The notes beneath the pieces were generated by a model, which saw nothing but the letters and a program-made list of their open reading frames with translations, had not been told where the DNA came from and made no database searches. Made by a program: the position numbers and the translations under genes. Below are positions 1-12,700 of a DNA stretch of 64,000 nucleotides, piece after piece. Numbering within the stretch: the stretch's first letter is position 1; each line of letters opens with the position of its first letter. The stretch is taken from assembly GCF_963422355.1 (NCBI RefSeq), contig NC_085101.1:2725701-2789700 (forward strand). The letters run 5' to 3'. The stretch comes from Corticium candelabrum. Its lineage: Eukaryota; Porifera; Homoscleromorpha; Homosclerophorida; Plakinidae.

Positions 1-1483
1 GCAATGCATTTTCAGCAGAGGTGTAGTTACAGGTCCAAGCTTGGTAATGACTGATGATAGCACAGTTGAACGAGAAGCTATCAAGTCTACCTGGAGTGGA
101 GCACAACTTCTTTTGTGCACATTCCACTTCTTGCAAAGACGATGGACTTGGCTGCATGACAGCAAGAACAAAATAGCACACAAAGATAGAATCGATCTAA
201 TACACATCATCAAGTCAATGGTCTATGCAAAATCAGAACTCGAACTGAATACGATCTATGCTGGCTTCAACACACACAAAGTTGGAAATTAATACCCAAA
301 ATTTATTAATCATGTTAGATCTCTGTAGCCACAAAGAATCGAACGGGCTACCTGTTTTAGAAATACTCTTCTGATTCGTGGAAACAACACAAATAATTAT
401 GCTGAAGCTGGAATCAAGATTATAAAGGAGCAAGTCTTCGTAAGGATTAAAGCATATAATGTCATTGAAATGTTTGGCTTCATTACTATGGAACATTACT
501 ACCAACGAAAACTGCTAGCTGTGTCAAACAACAGACTTGACTATTTTGTCTCAGAAACTTTTTTAGGCAAAGGTGCCATAAGAGTGCAACAGAATACAAT
601 CAAATGCCTTGGGAATGCAAATTTCAAGGTCCAAAGTACTCATCGTCTAAAGGGAGATGAGCAGAAGTTTCATGAAGTTGACATGCATCTTGGAACATGC
701 AGTTGTGCAAAGGCAATTGACGGTTCCCTTTGTGTTTACCAGTCTGCAGTAGTTTTAAAATACAACATACAGTCATTGAATTGCTTCCCATCTGTAAGCC
801 CACTAGCAAAACAAAAAGTTGCAACACTTGCACTTGGAAGCAAGGCAGATGCTGACATAGATTTTTATGTGTCACTGCATTAAGAAAACTATGAACAGAC
901 TACAGCTACAATCTGCGACCAAAGTGAAAGCCTTAGTTCTGTTGTACAACGAGTAACAACAAAGTGTGAAGATGCTAATGCCGAAGAAAAGCTGAAGACT
1001 TCCGACCAGTTCGTAGACATATCTCTTACCACCTTGAAAAAGATTGCAAGCAGTAATGCACAGCATTAGCGCAAAACTTAACAATAAACATCCGCAGTTT
1101 CAAGAAGGCATTAAATATTTGTGTCAAGATATGAAAATATGCAAAATGCTCAGTCCATGGCAAGACTAGCCAGTGCATTCCATCAGTTTGGCTGGGTTAT
1201 TGGTGGGTATTCTACCATTAAGAAGAATGGTTCGATTATGCGACGTGGCAGGCGAATCCCTGTGCAAGCAACAGCATGTGGTAGAAGAAAATATGGACCT
1301 AAAGGAAAATCAAAGGCTTATAGTGGACGTCCCCTAAATGCTGTTTCATTGAAATCAAAAGCTAATTTAGCACGAGATCGACACACGCTGCCTATCATAA
1401 AGCAAATTCAATGTAAAGGAAAGCGTCAGCATTCACTGACAGCAAGTGTAAAACTTGGACAGCAGAATGCCGAAAAGTGGTGA
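1..1483 (+). pseudogene. Mutator-like (MULE) transposase relic, 5' truncated by window edge
   Basis: Three open stretches (41-292, 470-883, 1121-1483) read as successive parts of a MULE transposase, separated by stops and frame changes. The first has the MULE core pattern VMTDDS...LLCTFHFLQRRW, which carries a catalytic Asp and the C/H motif. The second ends in a SWIM-type zinc finger, CSCAKAIDGSLCVYQSAVV. The histidine expected after the third cysteine is Tyr, so the zinc site is damaged. The third is the basic C-terminal tail with RRGRRIPVQATACGRRKYG. The role in the family is cut-and-paste transposition in the nucleus. No terminal repeats were found and the 5' end lies outside the window. 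Confident as a family call, and clearly not functional. Confidence 0.75.
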
Positions 1484-2588
1484 CAGCCTATAAGAATATC
1501 AATCGTTCGAGCACTAAGTACAGTATTTGCAAGTGCACTATAATCCCTGTTGAGTATTGTCAACAGTTATAAATGATCATACTGACTGGTTTGCCTCAGC
1601 AGACACATTCATAGCTATGATTACCTTTCGTTGAGTTTGTTTTGATTGCCATTCATTATAACTACTATTGATTTAGTAGCAAGTTATTAGCAAAAAGGGT
1701 GATATAGATAAGTGTATGTAAGTTTTGTGCAAATAGTCTATAAGTGAAGATTGAGTTTTAATGAATATGATAGACAGTGTTACTATAATTCTAGTGTTCA
1801 GAACACACATTAATGTTCATTCATTGTAAAGACCACAACATGAAAATCAATGTAGGCAAACATCAATTTTAAGTTAAATAGGCCACTATCATAATTAAAT
1901 AAGTTAGGCAATATACCTGCTGTCACAATGTCAAATGCAATAAATATGGATCATAATTTTTGACTTCAATGTATGTCATTCAATATAAATATGAATGAAA
2001 CATAAAACATACAGTTGTACATAAAATCACCCTGATTTTAAACCAAGATAACCTTAGTAGATGCATACCTGGCACATGTGGCAACTATCATGGTTCTCAA
2101 ATACACTTACAGAGTTCTTTGCAATCATCAATAAGTAGCACCAGCATTATACATTCTTTGATCTCCAACAATAGACATATATGTCGAATGACTACCAAAC
2201 AGAGCTACAGATACACAATGTAAATAATTATACAAATTCCAAGTAAAATTACGGTGCCTATACAATTATCTAGTGCTACATGGAGATCATGCATGCAGTT
2301 ACACTTGCATAGAGCCCTCTTCCTTTTTGATGCCTACACGCCAAGAAAGGACTCTGAAAGTCTTTCCACCAAACAAAAGTCAAAAACAGAAGGGTTGGCT
2401 ACGTGAGACTACATACAAAGCATAAAGGCAATCAAACATGCATGCAAAAGTAGTATTTGTATTGATATCTGCTTTAGAACACCTGTGTTCTTATTGATAG
2501 CAGCTGTCCTACCTGTCAATGAGAGCATCTACGAAAAACATAGCGAGGAGATGGCAACTAGAAGTTACTGGATGACCTGCAAGCGGAG

Positions 2589-2594
<6 letters not shown>
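1484..2594. other. AT-rich gene-free stretch
   Basis: No splice-supported coding sequence, RNA gene or inverted repeat was recognised here. It is AT-rich with scattered stops in all frames, and probably contains the 3' part of the adjoining Mutator-like element. Confidence 0.4.
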
Positions 2595-2645
<51 letters not shown>

Positions 2646-2683
2646 TAGGCATATATATAGGCATATATATAGGCATATATATA

Positions 2684-2729
<46 letters not shown>

Positions 2730-2745
2730 TATAGGCATATATATA

Positions 2746-2793
<48 letters not shown>
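2595..2793. repeat. (TA)n microsatellite with embedded TATATAGGCA repeats
   Basis: About 200 bp of alternating TA, interrupted by a 10-bp tandem motif TATATAGGCA in two clusters. The long Tyr/Ile translations across it are artefacts of the repeat. Confidence 0.9.
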
Positions 2794-2795
<2 letters not shown>

Positions 2796-3460
2796 TCACA
2801 TGTCGTACTGTCGCTGCAGATTGACAGTCACATTACTGGTGGTTCTGTTAATTTTGAGATTTGGATAGACTGCAAGTAAGTATTGTTAATTTTAATTAAG
2901 TGGCTGGACTTCATTGCAGGTCATTACAACCAACAGCTAGCACTTGGAGACAATGATGCTTCTAAGATCTAATTAAATAATTCATAAATTCATCATCAAC
3001 AATGACATGTCTTCTGTATAGATAACCATGATTATCTAAAGACATCTGAAGTAGAATTTGATTCGAATGCTCGCAATTACTTTCCTGATCAGACTGATGT
3101 GGCTGTGAGCGACATGCACGTGCATAATCTGATATGTAATGTGACATGTTCAGTGATAGAATATCATTGTAATAATACCCTTCATGTAGATATGTGTGAG
3201 CAACACAGATTACTGCTAATGGAAATTATTTAACTTAAGTTATTAATATAATTACAGTAGTATTTATTCAGTCATCTTTCTAGGACACTAATTAGAACTG
3301 ACTAAATTACACCCTACCTAAACCACTGTTTGTGTTAGCAATTCCAAATCATTACTTAATCATGTCTTATTACATAGAAGAAATGTATTGCGTTTATAAA
3401 TTATAAATTAATTATTAATATTGGCATAGAAGAAAACGTAACTGCATCACGTACCATAAT
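2794..3460. other. Gene-free stretch
   Basis: AT-rich sequence with no recognisable gene or repeat. Its last five bases (ATAAT, 3456-3460) are the left target-site duplication of the Ty3/gypsy element. Confidence 0.4.
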
Positions 3461-3595
3461 TGTGACAGTAGTGACTTTATTAGTTTAAGACTTTGAGCAT
3501 GCGTAGTAGAATCTATGCTAAAGCGCGGAACAGCGAGTAACTTAGCTGTGTTGAGTTGCGTTAGTAGACTCCATAATACAACTGAAAGCATTACA
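3461..3595 (+). repeat. 5' LTR of the Ty3/gypsy element
   Basis: 135 bp, TG...CA termini, read base by base as identical to 7602-7736. Short LTRs like this carry the promoter and polyadenylation signals of the element; no TATA box was distinguished. Confidence 0.95.
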
Positions 3596-3605
3596 TGGTG
3601 TCAGG

Positions 3606-4600
3606 ATGGAACGACTCAAGCCACCAGCAGAAATGTCGTTTTGCGACCGCAACCTCGCTGAAACGTGGCGCGAAGTGGGAACAGCAATTTCGTTTCTACT
3701 TCCAGGCGTCTGAGTTAGACAAAAAGCCACCCGCCACGCAGATGGCCATACTTCTTCGTGTGGCTGGGCCTGAAGCCCAAGAGATCTACCAGACGTTCGT
3801 GTTCCCGCCATAGGAAGCAAAGCAACCTGATCCTAGACAGGATGGCAACGCTGTACTCCAGCAATTCAAGACATATTGCAACCCCAGGCGCAACACTCTA
3901 TACGAGAGACACAGATTCTGGTCGAGAGACCAGTTAGAAGGTGAGGCAGTAGATCAATGGGTTACCGAGTTGAAAGTAAAAGCGGCGTTGTGCGAATTCA
4001 GTGACCAACGCGATCTTCTAATACGCGATAAGATCGTGTTTGGCGTCCGCGACGAACGCGTGAAAGAGAGATTATTACGAGAATCAGACCTTACTTTGCA
4101 GAAAACGCTGGATATATGCAGAGCAGCAGAAGCAACAAAGAGCAGGTGCAAGCTATGAACAAAGAGGCGATGAAAGTACCCATAGGCGCCGTTCGAGGTA
4201 CACAGAAGCAGCGACGCAACGAGCCAGACACTATGCCCAATCTGAGCTCGAGGATTCACGATAGTGGCAAGTCATCCAAGACCAGGCAAGCGGCATGCAA
4301 GTATTGCGGAGGCTTCCAAACACCTCGACAGTGCCCCGCCTATGGAAAGACGTGTTCAGCGTGTCACAAGAGAAACCATCTGGCCAAAGTCTGTCTACAA
4401 TCGGCCAGGCAAATTAGGCAGGTTGAATTCCAGGTCGAGGATGCATATGAAGAAGGCAGCGACGAGAATGAAGAGCTACTGATGTCACCTATATTCATAG
4501 CACATATTCGGGACACGGCAGAATGGACGGAACGCCTTGATCTGGAGCGTGCGCAGATTGATTTTAAGCTGGACACCGGGGCCCAAGCAAACGTCTTGCC
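3606..4600 (+). pseudogene. gag and protease region of the Ty3/gypsy element (broken)
   Basis: The likely start is the ATG at 3606, eleven bases after the LTR. The capsid-like region has ETW...WEQQFRFYFQASEL and later LQQFKTYCNPRRN. A CCHC zinc knuckle of exact C-X2-C-X4-H-X4-C spacing lies at 4352-4393, with a weaker Cys-rich motif just before it at about 4291. A retropepsin-type active site, LDTGAQANVLP, has its DTG at 4572-4580. Breaks: a frame change near 3670, an in-frame TAG at 3811-3813, and a frame change near 4140. It would package element RNA and process its polyprotein if intact. Confidence 0.85.
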
Positions 4601-4869
4601 TTTTAAGGTGTACAGAGTTCTTAAGACAAAATTGCAGCCCACCAGCAAGATTCCTACAGGAATTGGTGGTGGTCAAATCATACCCAGAGGCACAACTCAG
4701 GTCAGTTGTTTAGTCAGCAGAAAGAAGGGGAGCTGCAGAAACAGGCTCACGTTTTATGTTATCGACGACAACCTAGCCATCCTTGGAAGAGCAGCATGCG
4801 AGGACTTGGATCTCATCAGGCGTGTGGACAATGTGGTGCCAGTGGATATACAAGCAGGTCACACCAGGC

Positions 4870-7590
4870 AGCAACTCATCGAGCAGAACAAGGATGTGTT
4901 TAAAGGAATAGGAGAGTATGACAAAGAGTATGACATCAAGCTTCAAGCAGACGCTATTCCTGTGGTACAGCATCCGCGAGTCATACCATATGCAAAGAGA
5001 ACCAAACTGCAACAGACGTTGGCAAAACTGCAGCAACAAGGTATTATACAAGACGTCGAGGGCCCGACCGACTGGCTTCACAATCTTGTGATAGCAGAAA
5101 GAAGAATGGGAACATGAGGATCTGTCTGGATCACAGACCCCTCAACAAAGTCGTCAAAAGGGAAAGACATCAAATACCAACAATGTCAGATGTCCAAGCC
5201 CGTCTGGCTGGCAAAGCGGTATTCACAGTAGTCGACATGAAGGATGCCTTCTGGCACGTCAAATTGTCTAACGAATCAGCGAGGATGTGTGCATTCAGCA
5301 CCCCATGGGGTAGAAAGTGCTTCACAAGTATGCCGTTCGGACTGGCTTCAGCCAGTGAAGTGCTGCAATAAAGGAACGATCGCACATTTGGGGACATCCC
5401 AAACGTTCACGTGATTGCGGATGATCTGATTGTGGCAGGCAAGACGGAGTAGGAACACGACAAGGCCCTCGCTCAGGTGTTACAACGAGCAAGAGAAAGG
5501 AATGTGCGATTCAGTCCCCAGAAGCTACAGTACAAGGTTCGCCAAGTGAAGTATGTGGGTCACATTCTTAGTCAACAGGGACAGCGACCGGATCCGGAAA
5601 AGATTGAGGCGATTGCGGGTATGCCAAAGCCCCAAGACAAGCAAGCTGTACAGCGACTGCTAGGCATGATTAAGTTCTTGGCCCCCTATATTCCAGCGGA
5701 GTCCGATATCACAGCCCCACTCAGAGATTTGATAAAGGACGAAAGCATGTGGAAATGGGATACACAGCATGATGCGGCCATCAACGACATAAAGCCAGCA
5801 CTCACTAGTGATCCAGTGCTAGCATTCTATGATCCTGAGCAACCGGTCACAGTGCAAGCGGACGCGTCACAGAGTGGCTTAGGGGCATGTCTCATGCAGC
5901 AAGGCAAGCCAGTAGCGTACGCATCACGGACACTCACAACCGCTGAAAGAGCTTACGCACAAATAGAGAAAGAAATGCTCGCTGTCACCTACGGATGCAA
6001 GAAATTTCACCCGTATGTATATGGAAAGACCACCAATATTGAGACCGACCACAAGCCCTTGGAAGCTATAATGAAGAAGTCAATTGGTGCAACACCACCA
6101 AGGCTCCAAAGAATGATGCTACAGCTGCAGAGATATGACCTGGTGGTTCGTTATGTTCCAGGCAAGCTAATGTACGCAGCAGACACTCTGTCGCGGGCGC
6201 ACTTGGCGACAAGTCACGACACGGATCCAGAACTTACCAGTGACATGCAAGTCATGGTCCATGTATTTGTCACTTCGCTGCCAGTAAGTGCAAAAAAGAA
6301 AGCGCAGTTACAACAGGCCACGGCAACAGATCAAGAGCTACAATGTCTCAATCGACAAATAGAAATGGGCTGGCCTCCAAAGATTGAGGATGTACCAACC
6401 AAGATACGAGCATACTGGACGATCAGAGACGAGCTTCATCAGGCAGAGGGCATATTGTTCAAAGGAAGGAAGATAATCATACCAAAGGCGCTACAATCAG
6501 ACATGCTTAAGATTGTACATGAATCTCATCAAGGGCTGCAAAGATGCAAAGAGCGAGCAAGAGCAGTCATGTATTGGCCAGGAATGACAAAAGACATCGA
6601 CCGAGTGGTTAGTCAGTGCAGGACTTGTCTGCGTTTCCGGAGGAGCAATACTAAGGAGCCTCTTCTGCCACATGCACTACCAACAAGACCATGGGAAAAG
6701 CTAGGAGTGGATATCATGACTTTGAAAGCAAAAGATTATCTGATAGTAAGGGACTATTATTCCAAGTACATAGACGTTCAGCAACTGAGAGACAAGACAT
6801 CATCGTCGGTCATTAACGCCATGAAGTACACGTTCGCTACTCACGTTATTCCAAAAGAAATAATATCTGATAACATGCCGTTTGCAAGCAGAGAAATGCA
6901 AGCATTTGCCAATGAATGGGGATTCACCATTACAACCACAAGCCCGAGGTACCCAGAATCTAATGGCTTTGCAGAGAGGAAAGTACAAACCATTAAGAAC
7001 CTGCTCAGAAAGACACTTCATGATGGAGGTGACCCGTACCTGGCGCTCCTCAACCAAAGAAGCACCCCTATACCGCAGCTGCAAGCGTCCCAACCTGAGC
7101 TCCTCATGGGCCGCACCTTGAAAACGAAGTTGCCGGCAGGACAGGAGTGCTTAGGCCACGAATGCCTCGTGACGTATCGGAAGAGCTGAAACAACGACAA
7201 CGGCAACAGAAGTACTATCATGGCCAAGGAGCTCGACCAAGCAGAGAACTATGCCCAGCTGAAGTTGTCCAAGTGCAAAAGGGAAAACAATGAGAACCCG
7301 CAGAAGTGATAAAGCAACACGACACTCCGCGGTCGTACGTGATAAAACACCAATGCAAAGTTCTGCGCAGAAATCGACGACATCTAAACCCCTCACCGCA
7401 ACCGCTCTCGGAACTTAGCGAGGGATTGGACTATGACTCAGGCAACGTTGACAAAGACGATACCAGCCTAGGAGATCCATCAGACAGCACAGAACAGGGA
7501 CAGCAACTCCCAAGCTCGCCAAAAAAGGTGACCAGATCGGGACGGGAGATCAAAAAACCGGCACGACTGAAGGACTTTGTTATTTATTAA
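4870..7590 (+). pseudogene. pol region (RT, RNase H, integrase) of the Ty3/gypsy element (broken)
   Basis: Reverse transcriptase motifs are FTVVDMKDAFWHVKL, FTSMPFGLASA and the active site IADD (5414-5425). RNase H shows VQADASQSGLGACLMQ and IETDHKPLEAI. Integrase has an HHCC zinc site (His at 6528, Cys pair near 6617) and the catalytic Asp (6720), Asp (6869) and Glu (6974). Breaks: a one-base frame change near 5100, stops at 5369-5371 (TAA) and 5450-5452 (TAG), and another frame change near 7145. After that, the acidic and basic tail is open to 7590. The longest intact stretch is 5477-7189. It cannot make a continuous polyprotein. Confidence 0.9.
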
Positions 7591-7601
7591 AAGAGGAGAG
7601 A

Positions 7602-7736
7602 TGTGACAGTAGTGACTTTATTAGTTTAAGACTTTGAGCATGCGTAGTAGAATCTATGCTAAAGCGCGGAACAGCGAGTAACTTAGCTGTGTTGAGTTGC
7701 GTTAGTAGACTCCATAATACAACTGAAAGCATTACA
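7602..7736 (+). repeat. 3' LTR of the Ty3/gypsy element
   Basis: Identical to the 5' LTR. It is preceded by the polypurine tract and followed by the ATAAT target duplication. Confidence 0.95.
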
Positions 7737-7740
7737 ATAA

Positions 7741-9727
7741 TAGATTTAGCTCTCAAGCAATCGTCGAATCAGATGATTGTGCCTTCTGTTATTCCATTGC
7801 TTTCTTAAACGTCGATTTGTGCAGCGAACATAACACTGGGGCTCCATTTGAAAGAAGCGTTGTAGTTACTACTCAAAGAATGCGCAATAGATCGACATGT
7901 CGTTTTCGTAGAAACTAAAACTGCAACATGTCTAACGCCTACCAAACATGCTCTATGGGAGGAACCGCGCCGCTAGCCTCGTACTACCAGCCTACTGTTC
8001 GCTCCAGAGGCTAAGTCCAAACCGCGGCCAAAAAAAATTCGCCCGGCGAGGATTGACATCCGGGGAATGACGAAGGCGGGGAGAGACTGACTCGAGTCTA
8101 CGTCTCTTGTACAGTCCTGGTTGGGCCAATGGCTATACTAACTGACCATTCAATGCCATGATTGTTGTCGCCATGGAAACCAAGCCAAACTTGACTCCAC
8201 ATTGGCCACAGAGTTGGGTTTCTGCTACAAACAATATATAGGAATGTAGAGTCTACATTCACGTTGCCTCCAGGCAGTGATTGTCAGTCAATGCCACTCC
8301 CATGCGTGTCTCATGTCACATGTACTGATGTAGAATTAATTAATCAATTCCATTCCCTATACCAGTATATATGCCTTTAAAGCTCAATATTTCACAGTCC
8401 TTCAAATTCCCTCTTGAATATTGTTTCAATGCAAGAATTAGTCTTTTGAAACAACATAAAAGTTATCAACAAAGTGTGTCCAAAACTATCAATACTTTGA
8501 TTGTACTACTTACATATCATTTAAAGATACAGACAACCATTCTTGCTTGACAATATTTGGATATAGGACAACAGTGGAGAAGGCAGCCTAACTCATAGAA
8601 GACAGTTGGTAGTAATTCAGTACACCCACAATTATCTAGACTTCTCTGAGAAAAGATGAACAGTCGAGGGTGCAGATAACCAAATGTCAATAAATCTACA
8701 CTACATTTATAGCAGTGTCTTCATACCCTGTCTGTTTCCAGGTTGCAGGTGATTATCTTATAGGTTAATGATACGCTATCAGACTAGCCTTATATAACAG
8801 CCTGCATTGCTCAAGTCATTCACTCAGGTGTGTAGCATGGTCTAAAGCCCCATTTGTAGGCGTGGTCATAAAATTGCAGACTGTAAATACCAAAGTTGTA
8901 TATAGTATATACATTATCCTCCTTCCAGTCTGGATCCACCATTGATTCTACCATATCAGTCGATTGCAAGCAAATAAAAGTGGGCGTTTCCCATAGCATC
9001 ATGAAGTTTACCCCCTCCTCCCTTTCTAGAGGTCACGCTACGACCCTGTTCACTGAACCCAAACATCTAAATACTATCTAGACCAATGTACAGGAAAACA
9101 TTTAGTACATTTGTTCATCTCCTTGATGTCTGGAGACAGCCAAATGCTCTATCCCTCAATAAACCTTCATCTGGATCATGCAATTGAACAAACTTTTAGA
9201 ACCACACACTTTTACTTAGGTCCCTTTTATTCAATATGTCACGTCATCTGTCATACTACTATCCGGGAACAGTAAAAGTAAAAGTCAAAGTCAGGATAGT
9301 CAAAGATCTACTGTAACTCAAATTAATTAACTTATTCAGTTAAAGAAATGGTATCCAATAATCAATATGATTAGAATGAGCAGATGCAAGTATTTTAAAT
9401 ATCACAATCCACTAATCAAATATTGGCCAAGAAATTCGTTGCCAAATCATAGCAAAAAAGCTACATACACTAAGCAGTACGAATAATGTGACAAATGATT
9501 TCCAGTACTCAAAAGCTTGTGCAAAATTCAAAAGCATCGAGGCTACTAATAATTCCCACTAAAACAATCAAAATCTAAAGATAAGCAACAGTGTCCATTA
9601 ATCATAACGAATTACAAACAAAATTGGCACATAAAGACATCCAATTCTACATCACACTAATTCTCGAAGCTTCAACAATCAGCCATTCGTTCTAGAAGCC
9701 TCTAATAGTCAGCGATTCAGCAATTGT
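7741..9727. other. Gene-free stretch right of the Ty3 element; 3' flank of the MYND gene
   Basis: No coding sequence was supported. At 8045-8105 a segment (GGGGAGAGACTGACTCGAG and surroundings) matches one arm of the foldback at 54102-54206. At 9661-9720 there are two imperfect 30-bp direct copies around TTCTAGAAGCCTC. The 3' end of the minus-strand MYND gene lies in the right part, but no convincing polyadenylation signal was seen close to its stop. Confidence 0.4.
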
Positions 9728-12700
9728 CTACTTGCATATCAGCTTGTGTTTTGGCCATGCCTTGCTTTGGCATTCCTTGTTGCAGAAGTAAGTGGCACAC
9801 CTCCCACACTTTTTCATTCCACTTGCTTGAGTGCCACACTCTGCACAAACATGGACTTTTTTCTTCTTAATTTCCTTCTTCTCATTGATTGCTCCCTCCG
9901 CACCGTTCAACGTATCTTGTTGCTTCTGTTTTTCACTTGTCTTTGTCTTGTGCTGCTTTTCTTGCATTGACTTTTCTTTTTCGATTGCTTCCTTCTTTGC
10001 TTTGTGTCTTTCCCTTTCCATCTCTTTCCACCTGTACTCTGCATCAGAGGCAAAAAGGACTTCTTCCCTGAATTTGTCTGTTGAAGCAAACTCGTCTTTC
10101 TTCCACATCTCCTCCAACTTCGTGTACAATTCTCGAAACTTTGGCTCCTTCGGGTCCGAATTCACACACACAGCCACATCGTGGAATGCCTCAAGATAAT
10201 GACCGACAGCAAAGTTGCCTTTTGCTCTACGAAAACAAGTCTTTGAATAAACAGATGAGCTTTTGAACATGCAGTTGATTGATCGAGTTGCATCAAAAAC
10301 AGCATTCTCAAATTTCCGAAGTCGAAGATAGCATTCAGCACGATTGCTGTAAAGAACCGCGTTGATGTCAGCAGAAGGAACACTAGCTAAAAGAAGTCCT
10401 ACTGTATATGCTTCAACTGCTGCCCTATATCGACCTTCAGTAAATGCTGAATTCCCTCGTTTTCGTAATTCAATTTGTTGAGCATCTACTTCATCTGCCG
10501 GACCAATAGCTTCCGACCTCTGAATAAGATATCGATCACTGTCGGCTGCTTGCTCAACATAATCGTCACAATACTGTGTAATGTATTTATTAAGTCGTAT
10601 CCAACGAGAACGTATTTCCTCATCATGTTTCGCGCCAGCAATGCCCACAAGTACCTGAACCTTTCTCAGCAGCTCTCTACCAACCAAATCTATTAGTAAC
10701 TGACGAGTGTCGCTCTTTAGAATGTCATTCAAAATATCAAAAGCGTCAATCTGTAGTGAACGAACAGATGTGTGAATCAGGCACGCAACACCATGAAGAA
10801 TTCGACTGCTCCGCATCACCATCTTCCTAGGCTCTCCTTGAATCTGAAGCATAATCTTCAGTATTTGAAGCAACGGACCCAACACTGAGTCATAAGAAAG
10901 ATACAAAACTGGTTCCAATAAAACAATGAGGCCGTGCTTAACAGCAAGAACTTCGGCTGCCTTTGGTCGCTGTTTGATAACTACCAATAGCAGTCTAATA
11001 GACAATCTGACACCGAGGATATCAGATTGGTCACGTAATGGCACCTTCAGCCAACGCAACCAAGTCGCAACCGGCGAATGATCGAGTAGTTGAAAGCAGT
11101 ACGAACAATTGTACTTGCATACTGCAACGAGTACATCTCCTACACATATATAATGCTCAACAACATGCAAGACTTCAAAGCAGACATGCAACACAGTGAA
11201 AGATATAACGACTCGTGGTTCACCGGACATCCACGAAAAGTTATCAGACATCATAATTTGGTATGCAGAACACACACCATTAGTCTTTTAATGTAATGAT
11301 AAATGCAAATATTCCTGATTATAAAGTAAGCATGAATTTTTCATAAAAGCTGAGGGAAAAATTTATGTGTGTACCAAGTTAAAAAACGTTTACGTATGTT
11401 TGTGTACTTACTTGTTGAATGAACTGAAGTTACCATAAGTCTAAGCAAAATGGGTATGTATGTATCATATTACGTATCTTGTTAGTGTCGTGAGGTGTGG
11501 TGGTGGTGGTGGTGTGTGTGTGTCGTCATCACTGTATAAATCTATGTATGCAGCTATTGTACACATTTCATGCAACACATCATGTACCTAACATTGATAC
11601 AAGTCAGAGCTGATGACAGTCCGACTGATTCGCAGTTTAGTGCAAAAGAAGTCTGTCGATAAAGAGAGATGATGCATCCTATTAACTGAGCATGTTTCCA
11701 AAATATGATCAAGACAGAACCTAACAGTCTGCTACACAGTACACATGAATAAATGTGCCCTTCTGGTAGACATAGACTTACTATGACTAGATAACCGGAG
11801 GCAGACCTTGTGCTTTCGCACACTCATGCATGCGTTTACATCACATCCACATTAGAAGCGTCTGTAAGCGGTGCAGACATTGCTCAACAAGTTACATATT
11901 TTCTGAACTTACTTAGCATTAATTAAGCTAAACTAGAATATGTCAACACTGTAGAGTCATTATTAGTCGCGTCTCACTACTCGAATACGATACATACAAG
12001 TAATTATCTGCTCTACATATTGGACATGGAATGGCTACCCTAGGCCTAGTTGGCTGGACAGATGCATCCACCACTTGGTACTACGACCAGACATGACTAT
12101 AATTTGGTCAGACTAATGTCAGCTGACTGGCCGTTATATCCCCCACTGTAACTCCATAGATTTAGTAAATATACAACAAACAAACTTTAAAAGTGCAGGG
12201 TCATGATCGGACATGCGCATTGCATCACTTTGAAAAGCGTGCACTTTTCAAACACTCAGTAACCATCAGGACTTTTAGACGCTCTAATTCGCACTGAAGG
12301 CAACACTGACAGAAATCTCTCTATAGCTTGAAATGGAACAATCAAGACATGAGGTTGCGTTTGACTGTGCTAGATTCTAGGCTTTCCTGATGCAGTCATC
12401 AGAGTTTTTCTTCTAAAACCTCAAACCAAGGTTGCTACACTGCAGTTTCGGTAAAATTTGACAAGAACCCTCGCACTCCGAGCCAGTTCGGAGTTCCCTA
12501 CGCTCGCTCTGAACGCGACCAGAAAGCACACATCATGTTTCTGTATGTTGCATCGACCACAGTCATATCTTTCTCACAGAGTAACCAAGCACATTCAGTT
12601 CACAGTAAGCACCAAAAATGGTATTGTATAAAGCTTACATTGCTGCCGTGACCATCAATCGGCACTTAAATTGCCAGTTTTGCAGCAGTTTCGTCTATTG

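Larger units (their letters stand above)
3461..7736 (+). mobile_element. Ty3/gypsy LTR retrotransposon, full length but coding-defective
   Basis: Both ends are 135-bp LTRs that start TGTGAC and end TTACA. The element is flanked by a 5-bp duplication ATAAT (3456-3460 and 7737-7741). A polypurine tract (AAAAGAGGAGAGA, 7589-7601) abuts the 3' LTR. TGGTGTCAGG directly after the 5' LTR sits where a tRNA primer site belongs; the tRNA was not identified. Internal order is gag, protease, reverse transcriptase, RNase H, integrase, which is the Ty3/gypsy order. No envelope gene was seen. The two LTRs look identical base for base, which indicates recent insertion, yet the frame is interrupted many times. 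Confidence 0.95.

Noticed and set aside
2485-2868. Tyr/Ile-rich proteins on both strands
   Set aside because: They are six-frame readings of a (TA)n microsatellite.
6800-7396. Minus-strand frames over the integrase region
   Set aside because: Shadows of the plus-strand pol frame of the Ty3/gypsy element.
9746-10199. Plus-strand Phe/Leu/Ser-rich frames resembling a membrane protein
   Set aside because: They are antisense to the Lys/Glu-rich linker and MYND finger of the minus-strand gene.
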